DNA of 64,000 nt from Terriglobus sp. RCC_193. Lineage in GTDB: Bacteria > Acidobacteriota > Terriglobia > Terriglobales > Acidobacteriaceae. The stretch covers positions 682,001 through 746,000 of the forward strand of contig NZ_JBFUPK010000001.1 of NCBI RefSeq assembly GCF_041355105.1, given 5' to 3'. The position numbers and the translations under genes were made by a program. Of this stretch, positions 15,280-23,805 are shown piece after piece (positions within the stretch are counted from its first letter, which is position 1; each line of letters begins with the position of its first letter). The notes under the pieces are model-generated. The model had not been told where the DNA came from. It made no database searches and was given only the letters and a program-made list of their open reading frames with translations.

Positions 15280-16430
15280 GCGGCGAGCGCACAGAAAAGG
15301 CATCCGAGCAGCGGAAACGAAAATCGCGCGAGAAGGGCGAAGGTGTCCGTAGTCGAGAGTTGACGAATGCTGCTGCGATGGTAGGTGGGTTACTACTGTT
15401 GCGCGGTGCTGCAGAACAGTTTGCGATGCGCTGGAGTAATGCGTACACGGCTGCGGTGCACCTTGGTATGCGCTCCTATGACACACCGGAAGGTATGAGC
15501 CGGGCTCTTCCCGAGCTACTTCTTCCTGGCGTTACACCTGTGGCGGTGGTACTTGCAGGCGCGTTGTTTGCTGCGATTGCCGTTGGTGCCATGCAGACGG
15601 GAGGAGTGCAGATTCATGGCGCTGCGCTTGCATGGAAGCCAGGTCGCCTCAATCCGGCAACAAACATTAAAAATCTGTTTTCGGCGCGTTCCGTTCTGCG
15701 ATTTGCAAAGTCGTTGATCCCTGCGGCTGCAGTGGCAGCGCTTGCATCGATGGCGCTTCGTCGCTCTGTTTTGCCTATGCCCGTGATGAGTGAGGCAAGA
15801 CTTCCCAGTACATTGTCAGCTGCGTATGGAGTGGCGTTGGAGGCGGCGTGGATCTCACTTGGCTGGTCTGCCATCGACTACATCAATGAATGGCGATCGT
15901 GGAATACCTCACTGAAGATGACCAAGGAAGAGGTCAAGCAAGAGGTGAAGGAATCAAACGGGAACCCACAAACCAAGGGCAGGATTCGTCAGATTCAGCG
16001 CGCCATGCGGGGACGTCGCGTGAAGGCCGATTTATCGAAGGCCGCGGTGGTGATTACTAACCCTACGCATTATGCCGTTGCGCTTCAGTTTGACTTTGCC
16101 ACGATGACTGCGCCCAAGGTGCTGATGAAAGGGCGCGATCTGCATGCACTGGAGATTCGTGAAGAAGCACGATGGGCTGGTGTACCGATCGTGGAAAATC
16201 CACCTCTGGCGCGCGCGCTCTATCGCAGTGTGGACGAGGGCAGAGACATTCCTTTTGAACTGTATTCCGCGGTGGCAGCGATTCTTGCATTCCTTTTCCG
16301 CGAGAGCCGTCAGCGCGCGTCGTCCCATGCAACACATCACCGCAGTTATGGATACGCAGCACCCACTCGCATGATGCTGGGCTTGACTGAATATTCTGCA
16401 GCGTCAGACACAACCGGAGAGTCTTCATGA
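15276..16430 (+). CDS. flhB: flagellar export switch protein FlhB
   Basis: FlhB sets substrate specificity of the export apparatus: after self-cleavage it changes from rod/hook to filament cargo under FliK control. The 384-residue protein starts with a basic segment typical of FlhB (SEQRKRKSREKGEGVRSREL in part), has four membrane helices, and carries the autocleavage site NPTH at residues 262-265 (VVITNPTHYAVAL). Overlaps both fliR and flhA. Confidence 0.97.
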   Translation: MSGERTEKASEQRKRKSREKGEGVRSRELTNAAAMVGGLLLLRGAAEQFAMRWSNAYTAAVHLGMRSYDTPEGMSRALPELLLPGVTPVAVVLAGALFAAIAVGAMQTGGVQIHGAALAWKPGRLNPATNIKNLFSARSVLRFAKSLIPAAAVAALASMALRRSVLPMPVMSEARLPSTLSAAYGVALEAAWISLGWSAIDYINEWRSWNTSLKMTKEEVKQEVKESNGNPQTKGRIRQIQRAMRGRRVKADLSKAAVVITNPTHYAVALQFDFATMTAPKVLMKGRDLHALEIREEARWAGVPIVENPPLARALYRSVDEGRDIPFELYSAVAAILAFLFRESRQRASSHATHHRSYGYAAPTRMMLGLTEYSAASDTTGESS

Positions 16431-18547
16431 GTGAGATGGTTCAAAGCAAGCGCTTCGGCATGTTGGTTCATGCGAAGCCACTCCTTCTACCTGCTGCCGC
16501 AATGTGTGCCATCTTTGTGATGCTGGTACCGCTGCCAGCGGTCTTGCTGGATCTGCTTCTGGCTGTGTCAATTACAGCATCGCTCCTTGTCTTCCTGACT
16601 GCGGTACAGGTTAGGAAAGCTACCGATCTGTCTGTATTTCCAACGTTATTGCTATTGCTGACGCTGTTCCGGCTTTCGCTGAATCTGGCATCGAGTCGTC
16701 GCATTCTGCTGCATGGAAGTGAAGGCACCTCTGCCGCTGGCGATGTGATCCAGGCCTTTGGGCAGTTTGTTGTGGGTGGCAATTATGTCGTGGGATTCGT
16801 GCTGTTTCTCGCGTTGATTGCGATTCAGTTTCTGGTTGTGTCGCATGGTGCGGTGCGTACGGCAGAGGTGACGGCGCGCTTCACTCTGGATGCGTTGCCC
16901 GGTAAACAGATGGCCATTGATGCGGACATGAATGCTGGCCTGATTGATGAACAGACTGCCAGAAAGCGCCGGGAAAACATTGCGCGAGAGGCGGAGTTTT
17001 ACGGCGCCATGGATGGAGCCGCCAGATTCAATCAACGCGATGCCATGGCAACGATTTTAATTACCGCCATCAACATCATTGCCGGACTGCTGATTGGTGT
17101 ATTGCAGCAAGGTGTGGATCTACTGACCGCAGTCAAAACGTACACGATCCTGACAGTTGGGGATGGTCTGGTAACCCTGATCCCGAGTCTGTTGGTGTCG
17201 ATGGCCGGTGGCCTGGTGCTGACCCGCGCTTCCAGTTCGGGAACGCTTGATCAAGAGATCAACACGCAGCTCTTCTCGCAGAGGAATGTTTTGTTTCTTA
17301 CTGCCGGTGTGTTGACTGCGATGGCCTTGATCCCAGGAATTCCGAAGATCCCATTTCTGCTGGTAGCTCTAGGTGTCTTCTTTTTTGGCCGCGCACTGCC
17401 TGCAGAGAGTTTGAAGGTGGCTGAGGATGCGGTTGCAGGAGCAACAGGCAATTCTGTTGCGGGTGCACCAGCAATAGAGGACCTCACGGGCCTTCTGAAG
17501 GTTGATGAATTAACTCTCGAAATCGGATTTCAACTCATTCCAATGGTGGATGAAAAACAAAATGGCCAGATGCTCAACCGTGTGCGAGCACTGCGTCGAC
17601 ATCTCGCCACGGAGCTTGGGTTCATTGTTCCTCCAGTTCATATTACGGACAATCTTCGACTTCGTCCGCGAGAGTATGTTGTGCAGCTTCGCGGCAATGA
17701 GATTGGACGATGGCAGACGGAAGGCAATTGCATGCTTGCCGTGAACAGCGACCCCAAGGCACGCGTGATACCGGGAATGGAGACACGCGAGCCCGCTTTT
17801 GGTGTGCCTGCCCGATGGATTGATCCGGGATTAGAAGAGCAAGCTTTGGCCGCTGGATATTCCGTGGTGGATCAGACCGCGGTCATTGGAACGCATTTGG
17901 CGGAGTTGATCCGCCGGAATGCGTATGAGTTGCTGGGGCGTGCGGAGACAAAGCGTTTGCTGGATTCGGTGAACGAGAGTTATCCGAAGTTGATGGAAGA
18001 GTTGCTGCCCAAGTTGATGACGCTGGGCGAGATTCAAAAGGTGTTGCAGCAGTTGTTGCGTGAACAAGTGAGCATTCGCAACCTGGGAACAATTCTGGAA
18101 ACTATCGTGGAGTACGCTCCGCAATCGAAAGATGTGGTTTTCCTAACGGAGCAGATACGGCAGGTGTTGGCGCGGAATATTGTGCGCCCTCTTCTGGATG
18201 CTGAAGGCGGTTTGAATGTACTGACCCTGGAACGCTCACTGGAAGAGCAGATCATACGGACCTTTGATCCAGAGGGCGCTGTGCGGCTACTGGGTGGCAA
18301 TACACGCAGCGCTCCGTTGAGTACCAACTTTCTTCGTCCGTTGCTGGACTCTGTGAAACGCCTAACAGGCGATGCCACACCAATGGCAATTCCCGTGCTT
18401 CTTTGTCCTTCGCCGGCACGCTATCACCTGCGGCGTTGGCTGGAACCGTTTCTGCCCAAAGTAACTGTACTTTCACCGGGCGAGATTCCTCCAGAGGTGC
18501 GCGTGCGCAGTCTGGGGACGGTAGGACAGCAGTTGGCAGGTGGTTAA
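16427..18547 (+). CDS. flhA: flagellar export protein FlhA
   Basis: FlhA forms the nonameric ring of the export apparatus and uses the proton motive force. The 706-residue product has eight membrane segments in the first ~320 residues, the FHIPEP signature region (FLTAVQVRKATDLSVFPTLLL area, DALPGKQMAIDADMNAGLID, ARKRRENIAREAEFYGAMDGA), then a cytoplasmic ring domain of about 350 residues. Length is normal. In many bacteria flhF and flhG follow; here fliA follows directly. Confidence 0.97.
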   Translation: MSEMVQSKRFGMLVHAKPLLLPAAAMCAIFVMLVPLPAVLLDLLLAVSITASLLVFLTAVQVRKATDLSVFPTLLLLLTLFRLSLNLASSRRILLHGSEGTSAAGDVIQAFGQFVVGGNYVVGFVLFLALIAIQFLVVSHGAVRTAEVTARFTLDALPGKQMAIDADMNAGLIDEQTARKRRENIAREAEFYGAMDGAARFNQRDAMATILITAINIIAGLLIGVLQQGVDLLTAVKTYTILTVGDGLVTLIPSLLVSMAGGLVLTRASSSGTLDQEINTQLFSQRNVLFLTAGVLTAMALIPGIPKIPFLLVALGVFFFGRALPAESLKVAEDAVAGATGNSVAGAPAIEDLTGLLKVDELTLEIGFQLIPMVDEKQNGQMLNRVRALRRHLATELGFIVPPVHITDNLRLRPREYVVQLRGNEIGRWQTEGNCMLAVNSDPKARVIPGMETREPAFGVPARWIDPGLEEQALAAGYSVVDQTAVIGTHLAELIRRNAYELLGRAETKRLLDSVNESYPKLMEELLPKLMTLGEIQKVLQQLLREQVSIRNLGTILETIVEYAPQSKDVVFLTEQIRQVLARNIVRPLLDAEGGLNVLTLERSLEEQIIRTFDPEGAVRLLGGNTRSAPLSTNFLRPLLDSVKRLTGDATPMAIPVLLCPSPARYHLRRWLEPFLPKVTVLSPGEIPPEVRVRSLGTVGQQLAGG

Positions 18548-18581
18548 CGTGGCTACGAGACGCAGCCGTACGACAGGAGAA

Positions 18582-19472
18582 ATGTACATGGAGCAGCCTG
18601 GACATTCAGAGGAACGAAGCATAGGCGACATTCCTGGTGGTGTATTGTTTGGTGGAAATGCGGGATCATTTGCCGGGGTGGATGCCTATGGATCCATAGG
18701 CATCGAACCACTGCGAATGCATCAGGCTGTGCGAGACCAGTTGCTGGTGGAGCACCTTTCCACGGTTCGATTTGTTGCGCGACGGATCCATGAGCGCCTG
18801 CCGCAGCATGTGGATATCGACGATCTGGTCTCAGCAGGCATTGTCGGATTGATGGATGCCTTTGCCAAGTTTGACCACGCCAAACAAGTCCAATTCAAAA
18901 GCTATGCGCAGTTTCGTATACGCGGCGCCATTCTGGATTCGTTACGCACGCTGGATTGGAGTCCGCGCGAGCTTCGCAGAAAAGGGCGTGCGGTGGAAGA
19001 TGCGGTTCGCACACTTACACAGCGCCTGGGGCGCTCTCCTGTCGAAACAGAAGTCGCGGATGAGATGGCGATGTCGCTTCAGGAGTATCAGCAACTGCTT
19101 GGTGAATTGAAGGGGCTGGAGATTGGCAGTCTTAACCTGGAGCGCAATGAAGACGGCGGTGACGACGAGTTATCGTATCTTCCGGGTTCGGAGAGTGATG
19201 AGCCGCTCTTTCGCTGCCTGAAAGGTGAGTTGCGTCAGCGGTTGGTGGATGCAATCGAGGGGCTTCCGGAGAAGGAGCGCATGGTGGTGTCTCTCTACTA
19301 TCATGAAGAACTTACGATGAAAGAAATTGGTGTTGTTCTGGGGGTTGTGGAATCGCGCGTATCGCAGATTCATACCTCGGCCGTGGTAAAGCTTCGTGCT
19401 GCGCTGACCGACCTTGGCGCTGAGAAGGCCGCTGCACGCAGTCGCAGAAAGAGCGTGGCACATGGCCGCTGA
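18582..19472 (+). CDS. fliA: flagellar sigma factor FliA (sigma28/WhiG family)
   Basis: FliA directs RNA polymerase to late flagellar promoters and is held inactive by FlgM. Regions 1.2-2 (VRFVARRIHERLPQHVDIDDL, SAGIVGLMDAFAKFD, QFKSYAQFRIRGAILDSLR) and region 4 (ELTMKEIGVVLGVVESRVSQIH) are intact in the 296-residue product. The start is probably ATG 18582, with CAGGAGA just upstream; an in-frame ATG six bases later is equally possible. The N terminus is about 45 residues longer than usual and Gly-rich. A fitting promoter exists before flgM at 26001-26027. It overlaps fliM by 11 bases. Confidence 0.95.
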   Translation: MYMEQPGHSEERSIGDIPGGVLFGGNAGSFAGVDAYGSIGIEPLRMHQAVRDQLLVEHLSTVRFVARRIHERLPQHVDIDDLVSAGIVGLMDAFAKFDHAKQVQFKSYAQFRIRGAILDSLRTLDWSPRELRRKGRAVEDAVRTLTQRLGRSPVETEVADEMAMSLQEYQQLLGELKGLEIGSLNLERNEDGGDDELSYLPGSESDEPLFRCLKGELRQRLVDAIEGLPEKERMVVSLYYHEELTMKEIGVVLGVVESRVSQIHTSAVVKLRAALTDLGAEKAAARSRRKSVAHGR

Positions 19473-20376
19473 CTCCGCTCCTGCAACCGACGCGGCAGCG
19501 TTTAACTTCAGTCGTGCAGGGCTGGTGGCCAATGATCAGTTGCGCACACTGCGCACGCTGGACGAACAGTTTGCACGCAATCTGACACACACGCTTGGAG
19601 CGTGGTTGCGAACTACCATCACCATTGCACCTCAGCCGGCCTCGCAGGTGACTTTCAGCCAATTCATGGAGCAGACGTCCGCAGGATGTTTTGTGCTTCC
19701 GCTTCGCATGGATCCGATGCATGTACGCGCCGCGCTGTCGCTGGATATTCAACTGGCCCCGGCGATTATTGATCTTTTATTGGGTGGAAGTGGAAAGACG
19801 ACTCGCATCGATCGTGAACTCACGGAGATTGAAGAAGCGGTCCTCGGGTCGGTTCTGGATATCGTGCTTCGGGAATGGACAAGCGCCTGGACGGCCATGG
19901 GGGTGGAGTTTCTTGGCGAACGGCGCGAACGGGACAGTCATGGACAACGATTGATGCCGCTGCAGGAGAAAGTCCTGTTTGTGCGGTTTGCAATCACGCT
20001 GGCGGATGTTACAGGCGACCTGCTGTTCTGCCTTCCGTCGTCGGCAGTGACTTCGACGATGAAAGCCATGTCGCATCGTCAAGATCGACAACGGATGCGA
20101 ACGACAGAAGAGCGAGCTCGCATGGAATTACGCATAGGAAATGCGAAGCTGCGGATGGCGCTTCTTCTACCCGCAATGCGTCTCTATGCGCAGGATCTTC
20201 GGACACTGAAACCGGGTGTCACGCTTGGCCTGCCGTTACAGAGCGGAGCTACTGCGGAATTGAGGGTAGGTAACGTAACGGTCTATCGCGCGCGCCCGGT
20301 ACGTTACGGAGAACAGCGTGGCGCCCAGTTGATGCAGTTGGTAGAAACGCTCAGAACGGAGGCGGGAACCGAATGA
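19462..20376 (+). CDS. fliM: flagellar motor switch protein FliM lacking the CheY-binding peptide
   Basis: FliM is the middle C-ring protein. The 304-residue product aligns with FliM from the FNFSRAGL... QLRTLRTLDEQFARNL segment (matching the YDFRRPDR... region), through the CheC-like middle domain (LLLGGSGKTTRIDRELTEIE) to a SpoA domain at the C terminus. The ~35-residue N-terminal arm with the L-S-Q-x-E-I-D-A-L-L motif that binds phospho-CheY is absent: the protein starts only about 16 residues before FNFSR. No in-frame start upstream restores the motif; that DNA encodes the FliA C terminus in another frame. Overlaps fliN by ATGA. Confidence 0.93.
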   Translation: MAADSAPATDAAAFNFSRAGLVANDQLRTLRTLDEQFARNLTHTLGAWLRTTITIAPQPASQVTFSQFMEQTSAGCFVLPLRMDPMHVRAALSLDIQLAPAIIDLLLGGSGKTTRIDRELTEIEEAVLGSVLDIVLREWTSAWTAMGVEFLGERRERDSHGQRLMPLQEKVLFVRFAITLADVTGDLLFCLPSSAVTSTMKAMSHRQDRQRMRTTEERARMELRIGNAKLRMALLLPAMRLYAQDLRTLKPGVTLGLPLQSGATAELRVGNVTVYRARPVRYGEQRGAQLMQLVETLRTEAGTE

Positions 20377-20717
20377 ACGAAATGTATGGAGCAGGTGAAC
20401 CGGCTATGGAGCAGGAGATTGAACAGCCTTCCGTGGAATCACTCCTTACCGGGGATAGAGATGCCTTCCTGGATATTGAGGTGGAAGCACGCATTCATCT
20501 TGGAAGTCGTGAGATGCTGCTCTCCGAAGTGCTGGAGTTAAACCCAGGCGATGTTCTGGAGTTGGATCGTCTTGTATCTGACCCAGTCGACCTCCTTGTT
20601 GGAGACCGAATCGTTGCACGTGGCGAAGTCGTAATAGTGGGTGGCAATTTTGCACTGCAGGTGACAGAGGTTGCTGTGCCTCGCCTGCGACTGGAGAGTG
20701 TCAGATGTCTTCATTAA
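20373..20717 (+). CDS. fliN: flagellar motor switch protein FliN
   Basis: FliN forms the bottom of the C ring. The 114-residue protein has an acidic N terminus and a complete SpoA domain (IEVEARIHLGSREMLLSEVL, LNPGDVLELDRLVSDPVDLL, GDRIVARGEVVIVGGNFALQV). Length and order after fliM are typical. The next gene starts inside its last five codons. Confidence 0.95.
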   Translation: MNEMYGAGEPAMEQEIEQPSVESLLTGDRDAFLDIEVEARIHLGSREMLLSEVLELNPGDVLELDRLVSDPVDLLVGDRIVARGEVVIVGGNFALQVTEVAVPRLRLESVRCLH

Positions 20718-21643
20718 TGCATGGCAGAGGAGCACAGGTACTTTCTGTCCCGACGACTTCTTTGGAGTCACCAGATGCTGCCTTGAAGGTTCGTGAATTG
20801 GTTGCTGGCGCATGCCTTTGCGGTTCACGCCTTCCGCTGCAGGTGCGCTTCGGTCTGAGAAGTCGCACGCGTCCTGTTGTAGAAGGCCGCTGGTGCTGCA
20901 GCGAACAGTGTTTGCGGGCGCGTGTGGCGTCATTTGTGCGTCGAGGCTTACCGAAGCACTCATTGCGGCAAGAACATCAGCACCGTGTTCCGTTGGGACT
21001 TCTGTTGTTGTCGCAGAGCGCTATTACGCAGGAACAACTACGATTTGCGCGTGACCATGCGGAATACACCGGCGAACGTATCGGGACAGTTCTTGTTCAA
21101 CATTGCGGACTCTCAGAACAACGGCTGGTGCAAGGGCTTGCGGCCCAATGGGGTTGCACCGCCTGGGATATCAAGGGAAGTATTCCGGATGGCATGGCGT
21201 GTATCGCTCCGTATGCCGTATTGCGAGCGGCAGAGATGCTGCCTCTGCGTATGCATGCCGATGGAACGATCAGCGTAGCGTTTGCGGCTGCACCGGATGC
21301 ACAGGCCGTGTTCGCCGTACGCAGGATTCATGATCGGCCGGTGGATGCGGGCATTGCTGCTGTAAGTGACTTTGCTTCCGCGGTGGATCACATCAAGAGG
21401 CAGGCCGCAGTTCCGGTGGTGGAGCTTTACTGTGAAGACGAAGCGGATCTGGTGCGGATACTCACGCGGACGATTCAGCGCCAGGCGCCTGTCGAAAGCC
21501 GGTGGGCCCGCGTGCGTGACATGGTGTGGGTTCGCATGTGGCTGGAGCTATCGGCGCTTGCCGGAGGCTTGCAGCAAACGGAAGATGTGATGGATTTTAT
21601 CTTTCATCTTCCCGGCGGGAATGCGGATGCTGCGAAGCGTTAA
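20705..21643 (+). CDS. MshEN-like (possible c-di-GMP-binding) protein in the switch operon
   Basis: A 312-residue protein of unknown role. Residues 37-69 hold C37-x-C39 and C64-C65-x3-C69, a possible zinc site. Residues ~96-148 look like an MshEN (GspE/PilB N-terminal) domain: R125-I-G127, L130, G135-L136, L141, L145, Q148 fit the 24-residue MshEN motif, and a weaker copy lies exactly 29 residues earlier (L97-G98, L101, I107, L112). Tandem spacing of 29 matches the known MshEN arrangement, which binds c-di-GMP; the first copy lacks the arginine and glutamine, so binding is uncertain. No ATPase motif follows, unlike GspE/PilB. It starts within fliN, so it is co-expressed with the switch, suggesting a link between second messenger and motor. 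That role is inference. Confidence 0.65.
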   Translation: MSSLMHGRGAQVLSVPTTSLESPDAALKVRELVAGACLCGSRLPLQVRFGLRSRTRPVVEGRWCCSEQCLRARVASFVRRGLPKHSLRQEHQHRVPLGLLLLSQSAITQEQLRFARDHAEYTGERIGTVLVQHCGLSEQRLVQGLAAQWGCTAWDIKGSIPDGMACIAPYAVLRAAEMLPLRMHADGTISVAFAAAPDAQAVFAVRRIHDRPVDAGIAAVSDFASAVDHIKRQAAVPVVELYCEDEADLVRILTRTIQRQAPVESRWARVRDMVWVRMWLELSALAGGLQQTEDVMDFIFHLPGGNADAAKR

Positions 21644-21669
21644 ATCGTTCTAAACTCAACGACGTTTTA

Positions 21670-21686
21670 TTGGATGCGTGCGTGCA
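21670..21686 (+). promoter_or_regulatory. sigma54-type (-24/-12) promoter upstream of flgF
   Basis: TTGG (21670-21673), nine bases, TGCA (21683-21686) in the 55-base gap before flgF. The expected start site at about 21697 is next to the ATG at 21699, so the Shine-Dalgarno GTGGAG (21691-21696) might not be transcribed from it. Confidence 0.45.
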
Positions 21687-21698
21687 TTGTCGTGGAGT

Positions 21699-22451
21699 AT
21701 GGATAGCGGACTCTATGCGGCGTACACCGGACTGCTTGCACGAACGCAGGCCCTGGAAACTGCTGCTAATAATCTTGCGAATGCCAATACCAATGGGTTT
21801 CGCGCGCAGCAGGACTATTTCCGTGGTGTGTTGGCGGCTTATAGCCCTGAGGCAAAGAGCGATGGCTTAAGCAGCGCGGTGAATCAGTATTCCATGCTGG
21901 CAGGAAGCCGACTCAACCTGGCGCAGGGACAACTAACGACAACGGGAAACCCTCTGGATGTCGCGTTGAATGGCGATGGTTTTTTTCAGATCAAGACGGC
22001 GCATGGCACTCAGTTGACAAGGGACGGAGCGTTTCTGCGCGCGAGTGATGGAACGCTGACGACGCAGCAGGGGGAGCCTGTTCTGGATGCTGCTGGTGCA
22101 CCGATTGTGTTACCCACGGGTGCGGTCCACATCGGCAGTGGTGGAGATATCTCCGTCAGCACGGCGGATGGCGTCAGCTCCATTGCCGGAAGTCTGGGGA
22201 TCGTGAACTACAGTGCGGACGATCTGGCGGCAGTGGGTGGGAATCGTTTCACGGTGCGCGATGGTGCGAAAGCAACGGCTTCTAGTGCAGAGGTGCGTGA
22301 GGGGCAGCTTGAAGGTGCGAACGAGGATGCCGTGCAAGGAACGATGCAACTCATGTTGATCCAACGGCAGGCAGAGATGATGCAGAAGGCATTGAACGTC
22401 TTCCATAACGAGTTTGATAAGACCGCGGCTGAAGAGCTGGGTAAGGTTTAG
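21699..22451 (+). CDS. flgF: flagellar rod protein FlgF
   Basis: FlgF is a proximal-rod subunit. The 250-residue product begins MDSGLYAAYTGLLARTQALE, followed by the rod signature AANNLANANTNGFR, and ends with a matching C-terminal helix region (MQLMLIQRQAEMMQKAL). The start MDSG is the conventional FlgF start and has GTGGAG immediately upstream. It is followed by flgG after 23 bases. Confidence 0.93.
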   Translation: MDSGLYAAYTGLLARTQALETAANNLANANTNGFRAQQDYFRGVLAAYSPEAKSDGLSSAVNQYSMLAGSRLNLAQGQLTTTGNPLDVALNGDGFFQIKTAHGTQLTRDGAFLRASDGTLTTQQGEPVLDAAGAPIVLPTGAVHIGSGGDISVSTADGVSSIAGSLGIVNYSADDLAAVGGNRFTVRDGAKATASSAEVREGQLEGANEDAVQGTMQLMLIQRQAEMMQKALNVFHNEFDKTAAEELGKV

Positions 22452-22474
22452 CGCAATAGCAAAGAGGTGAGGCA

Positions 22475-23263
22475 ATGATTCGTGCACTGTACACAGCTGC
22501 CAGTGGTATGAGCGCGCAGCAGGCAAACCTGGACACGGTTGCCAATAACCTGGCGAACTCGTCCACTACCGGATTTCGCCGGCGCAACCTTCAATTTGAA
22601 GATATGTACTACCAGAATCTGGTAACACCCGGTGCGGCACAGACCACAAGCACAACGCAGGCGGGTTTACAGATCGGACTTGGAACCCATGCCGTATCAA
22701 CCGAAGTTATAAACACGCAGGGAGATTTCAATCAGACCGGCAATCAGCTTGACCTTGCGATTAGTGGTACTGGCTTCTTCCAGATAACCAGGCCGGATGG
22801 CACCACGGCATATACGCGCGATGGCAGCTTCCATCTGAATTCTTCCGGTCAGATGACGGATGCGAATGGCGAGCTTCTGTCTCCATCCATCACGATTCCG
22901 ACGAATGCAACGAATGTCAGCATTTCGCAATATGGTGTGGTGACTGCGACGATTCCGGGGCAGACGACTGCGGCCACGCTTGGACAGATTCAGTTGGCGA
23001 CATTCGCCAACCCGGGAGGTCTAAGTTCCGTTGGTGGCAACCTGCTTGTTGCCACGGGAGCTTCTGGGACTCCGATTGTCGACAACCCAGGAGGCACTAC
23101 AGGATTGGGCACGTTGCAGCAGGGGTATCTGGAAGCAAGCAACGTGGATGTGGTGGAAGAGTTTGTGCAGATGGTGCTGGCACAACGTGCGTATGAGAGT
23201 AATTCGAAGGTGATCAAGACTGCGGATGATATGTATTCGCAGGTCAACAATATGGTGCGTTGA
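22475..23263 (+). CDS. flgG: flagellar distal-rod protein FlgG
   Basis: FlgG builds the distal rod. The 262-residue protein starts MIRALYTAASGMSAQQANLD with VANNLANSSTTGFRRRN, and ends with the FlgG-specific LEASNVDVVEEFVQMVLAQRAYE and SNSKVIKTADDMYSQVNNM stretches (quoted in parts). Length matches the family norm of 260-262. GAGGTGAGG precedes the ATG. The stop overlaps flgA. Confidence 0.98.
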   Translation: MIRALYTAASGMSAQQANLDTVANNLANSSTTGFRRRNLQFEDMYYQNLVTPGAAQTTSTTQAGLQIGLGTHAVSTEVINTQGDFNQTGNQLDLAISGTGFFQITRPDGTTAYTRDGSFHLNSSGQMTDANGELLSPSITIPTNATNVSISQYGVVTATIPGQTTAATLGQIQLATFANPGGLSSVGGNLLVATGASGTPIVDNPGGTTGLGTLQQGYLEASNVDVVEEFVQMVLAQRAYESNSKVIKTADDMYSQVNNMVR

Positions 23264-23805
23264 TGCGGTTGCGGTGGGTTTTCTTTTTGATCTGTTGCTG
23301 GATACCCGCACCGCTGGTGGCTGAGTGTGCTGCTACGCCGGAGATGGCAGCGAAAGCTGCTTTGGGAGGACACGCAAGCGGCAGTGAAGGGAACGCGGGA
23401 TATCGACTGGAAGAGGTTGAGGTGGATCCTGTGCTGCGGCGTGCATGGATGCGTGTGCGCCGTTGCGATATGCCGAATGCGCCTGCTGTGCTGGTCCCGA
23501 TCTCGGCGCCTGTGAGAATGGCAGCTTCTATTACGCCTGACGCACAGCCGAAGGACGTTGCGATCGAGCGCCTTGCGCCTGAGGTCTCGCACCAGATCCT
23601 TGTTCAGGCAGGGCAGTCCGTACATGCTTTTTTTACTTCGCCGGTCATGCATATGGAGGTGGCGGCGCAGGCGCTGCAGCCCGGGAGCGCGGGACAAACC
23701 ATCTCGCTTCTATTGAAGCGTCGTCCGGGTGCGCCTGCAGATGAGCCAGAGCACAGAATTCGTGGCATGGTGCGTGCAGATGGTTCCGTAGAGGTAACGC
23801 CGTGA
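23263..23805 (+). CDS. flgA: flagellar P-ring assembly chaperone FlgA (short)
   Basis: FlgA helps FlgI assemble the P ring in the periplasm. The 180-residue protein has a signal peptide (WVFFLICCWIPAPLVAEC) and a C-terminal SAF-like domain: VQAGQSVHAFFTSPVMHMEV, ALQPGSAGQTISLLL and GMVRADGSVEV match the FlgA pattern. It is shorter than the usual 210-230 residues. ATG 23263 overlaps the flgG stop; the end overlaps flgH. Confidence 0.85.
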   Translation: MRLRWVFFLICCWIPAPLVAECAATPEMAAKAALGGHASGSEGNAGYRLEEVEVDPVLRRAWMRVRRCDMPNAPAVLVPISAPVRMAASITPDAQPKDVAIERLAPEVSHQILVQAGQSVHAFFTSPVMHMEVAAQALQPGSAGQTISLLLKRRPGAPADEPEHRIRGMVRADGSVEVTP

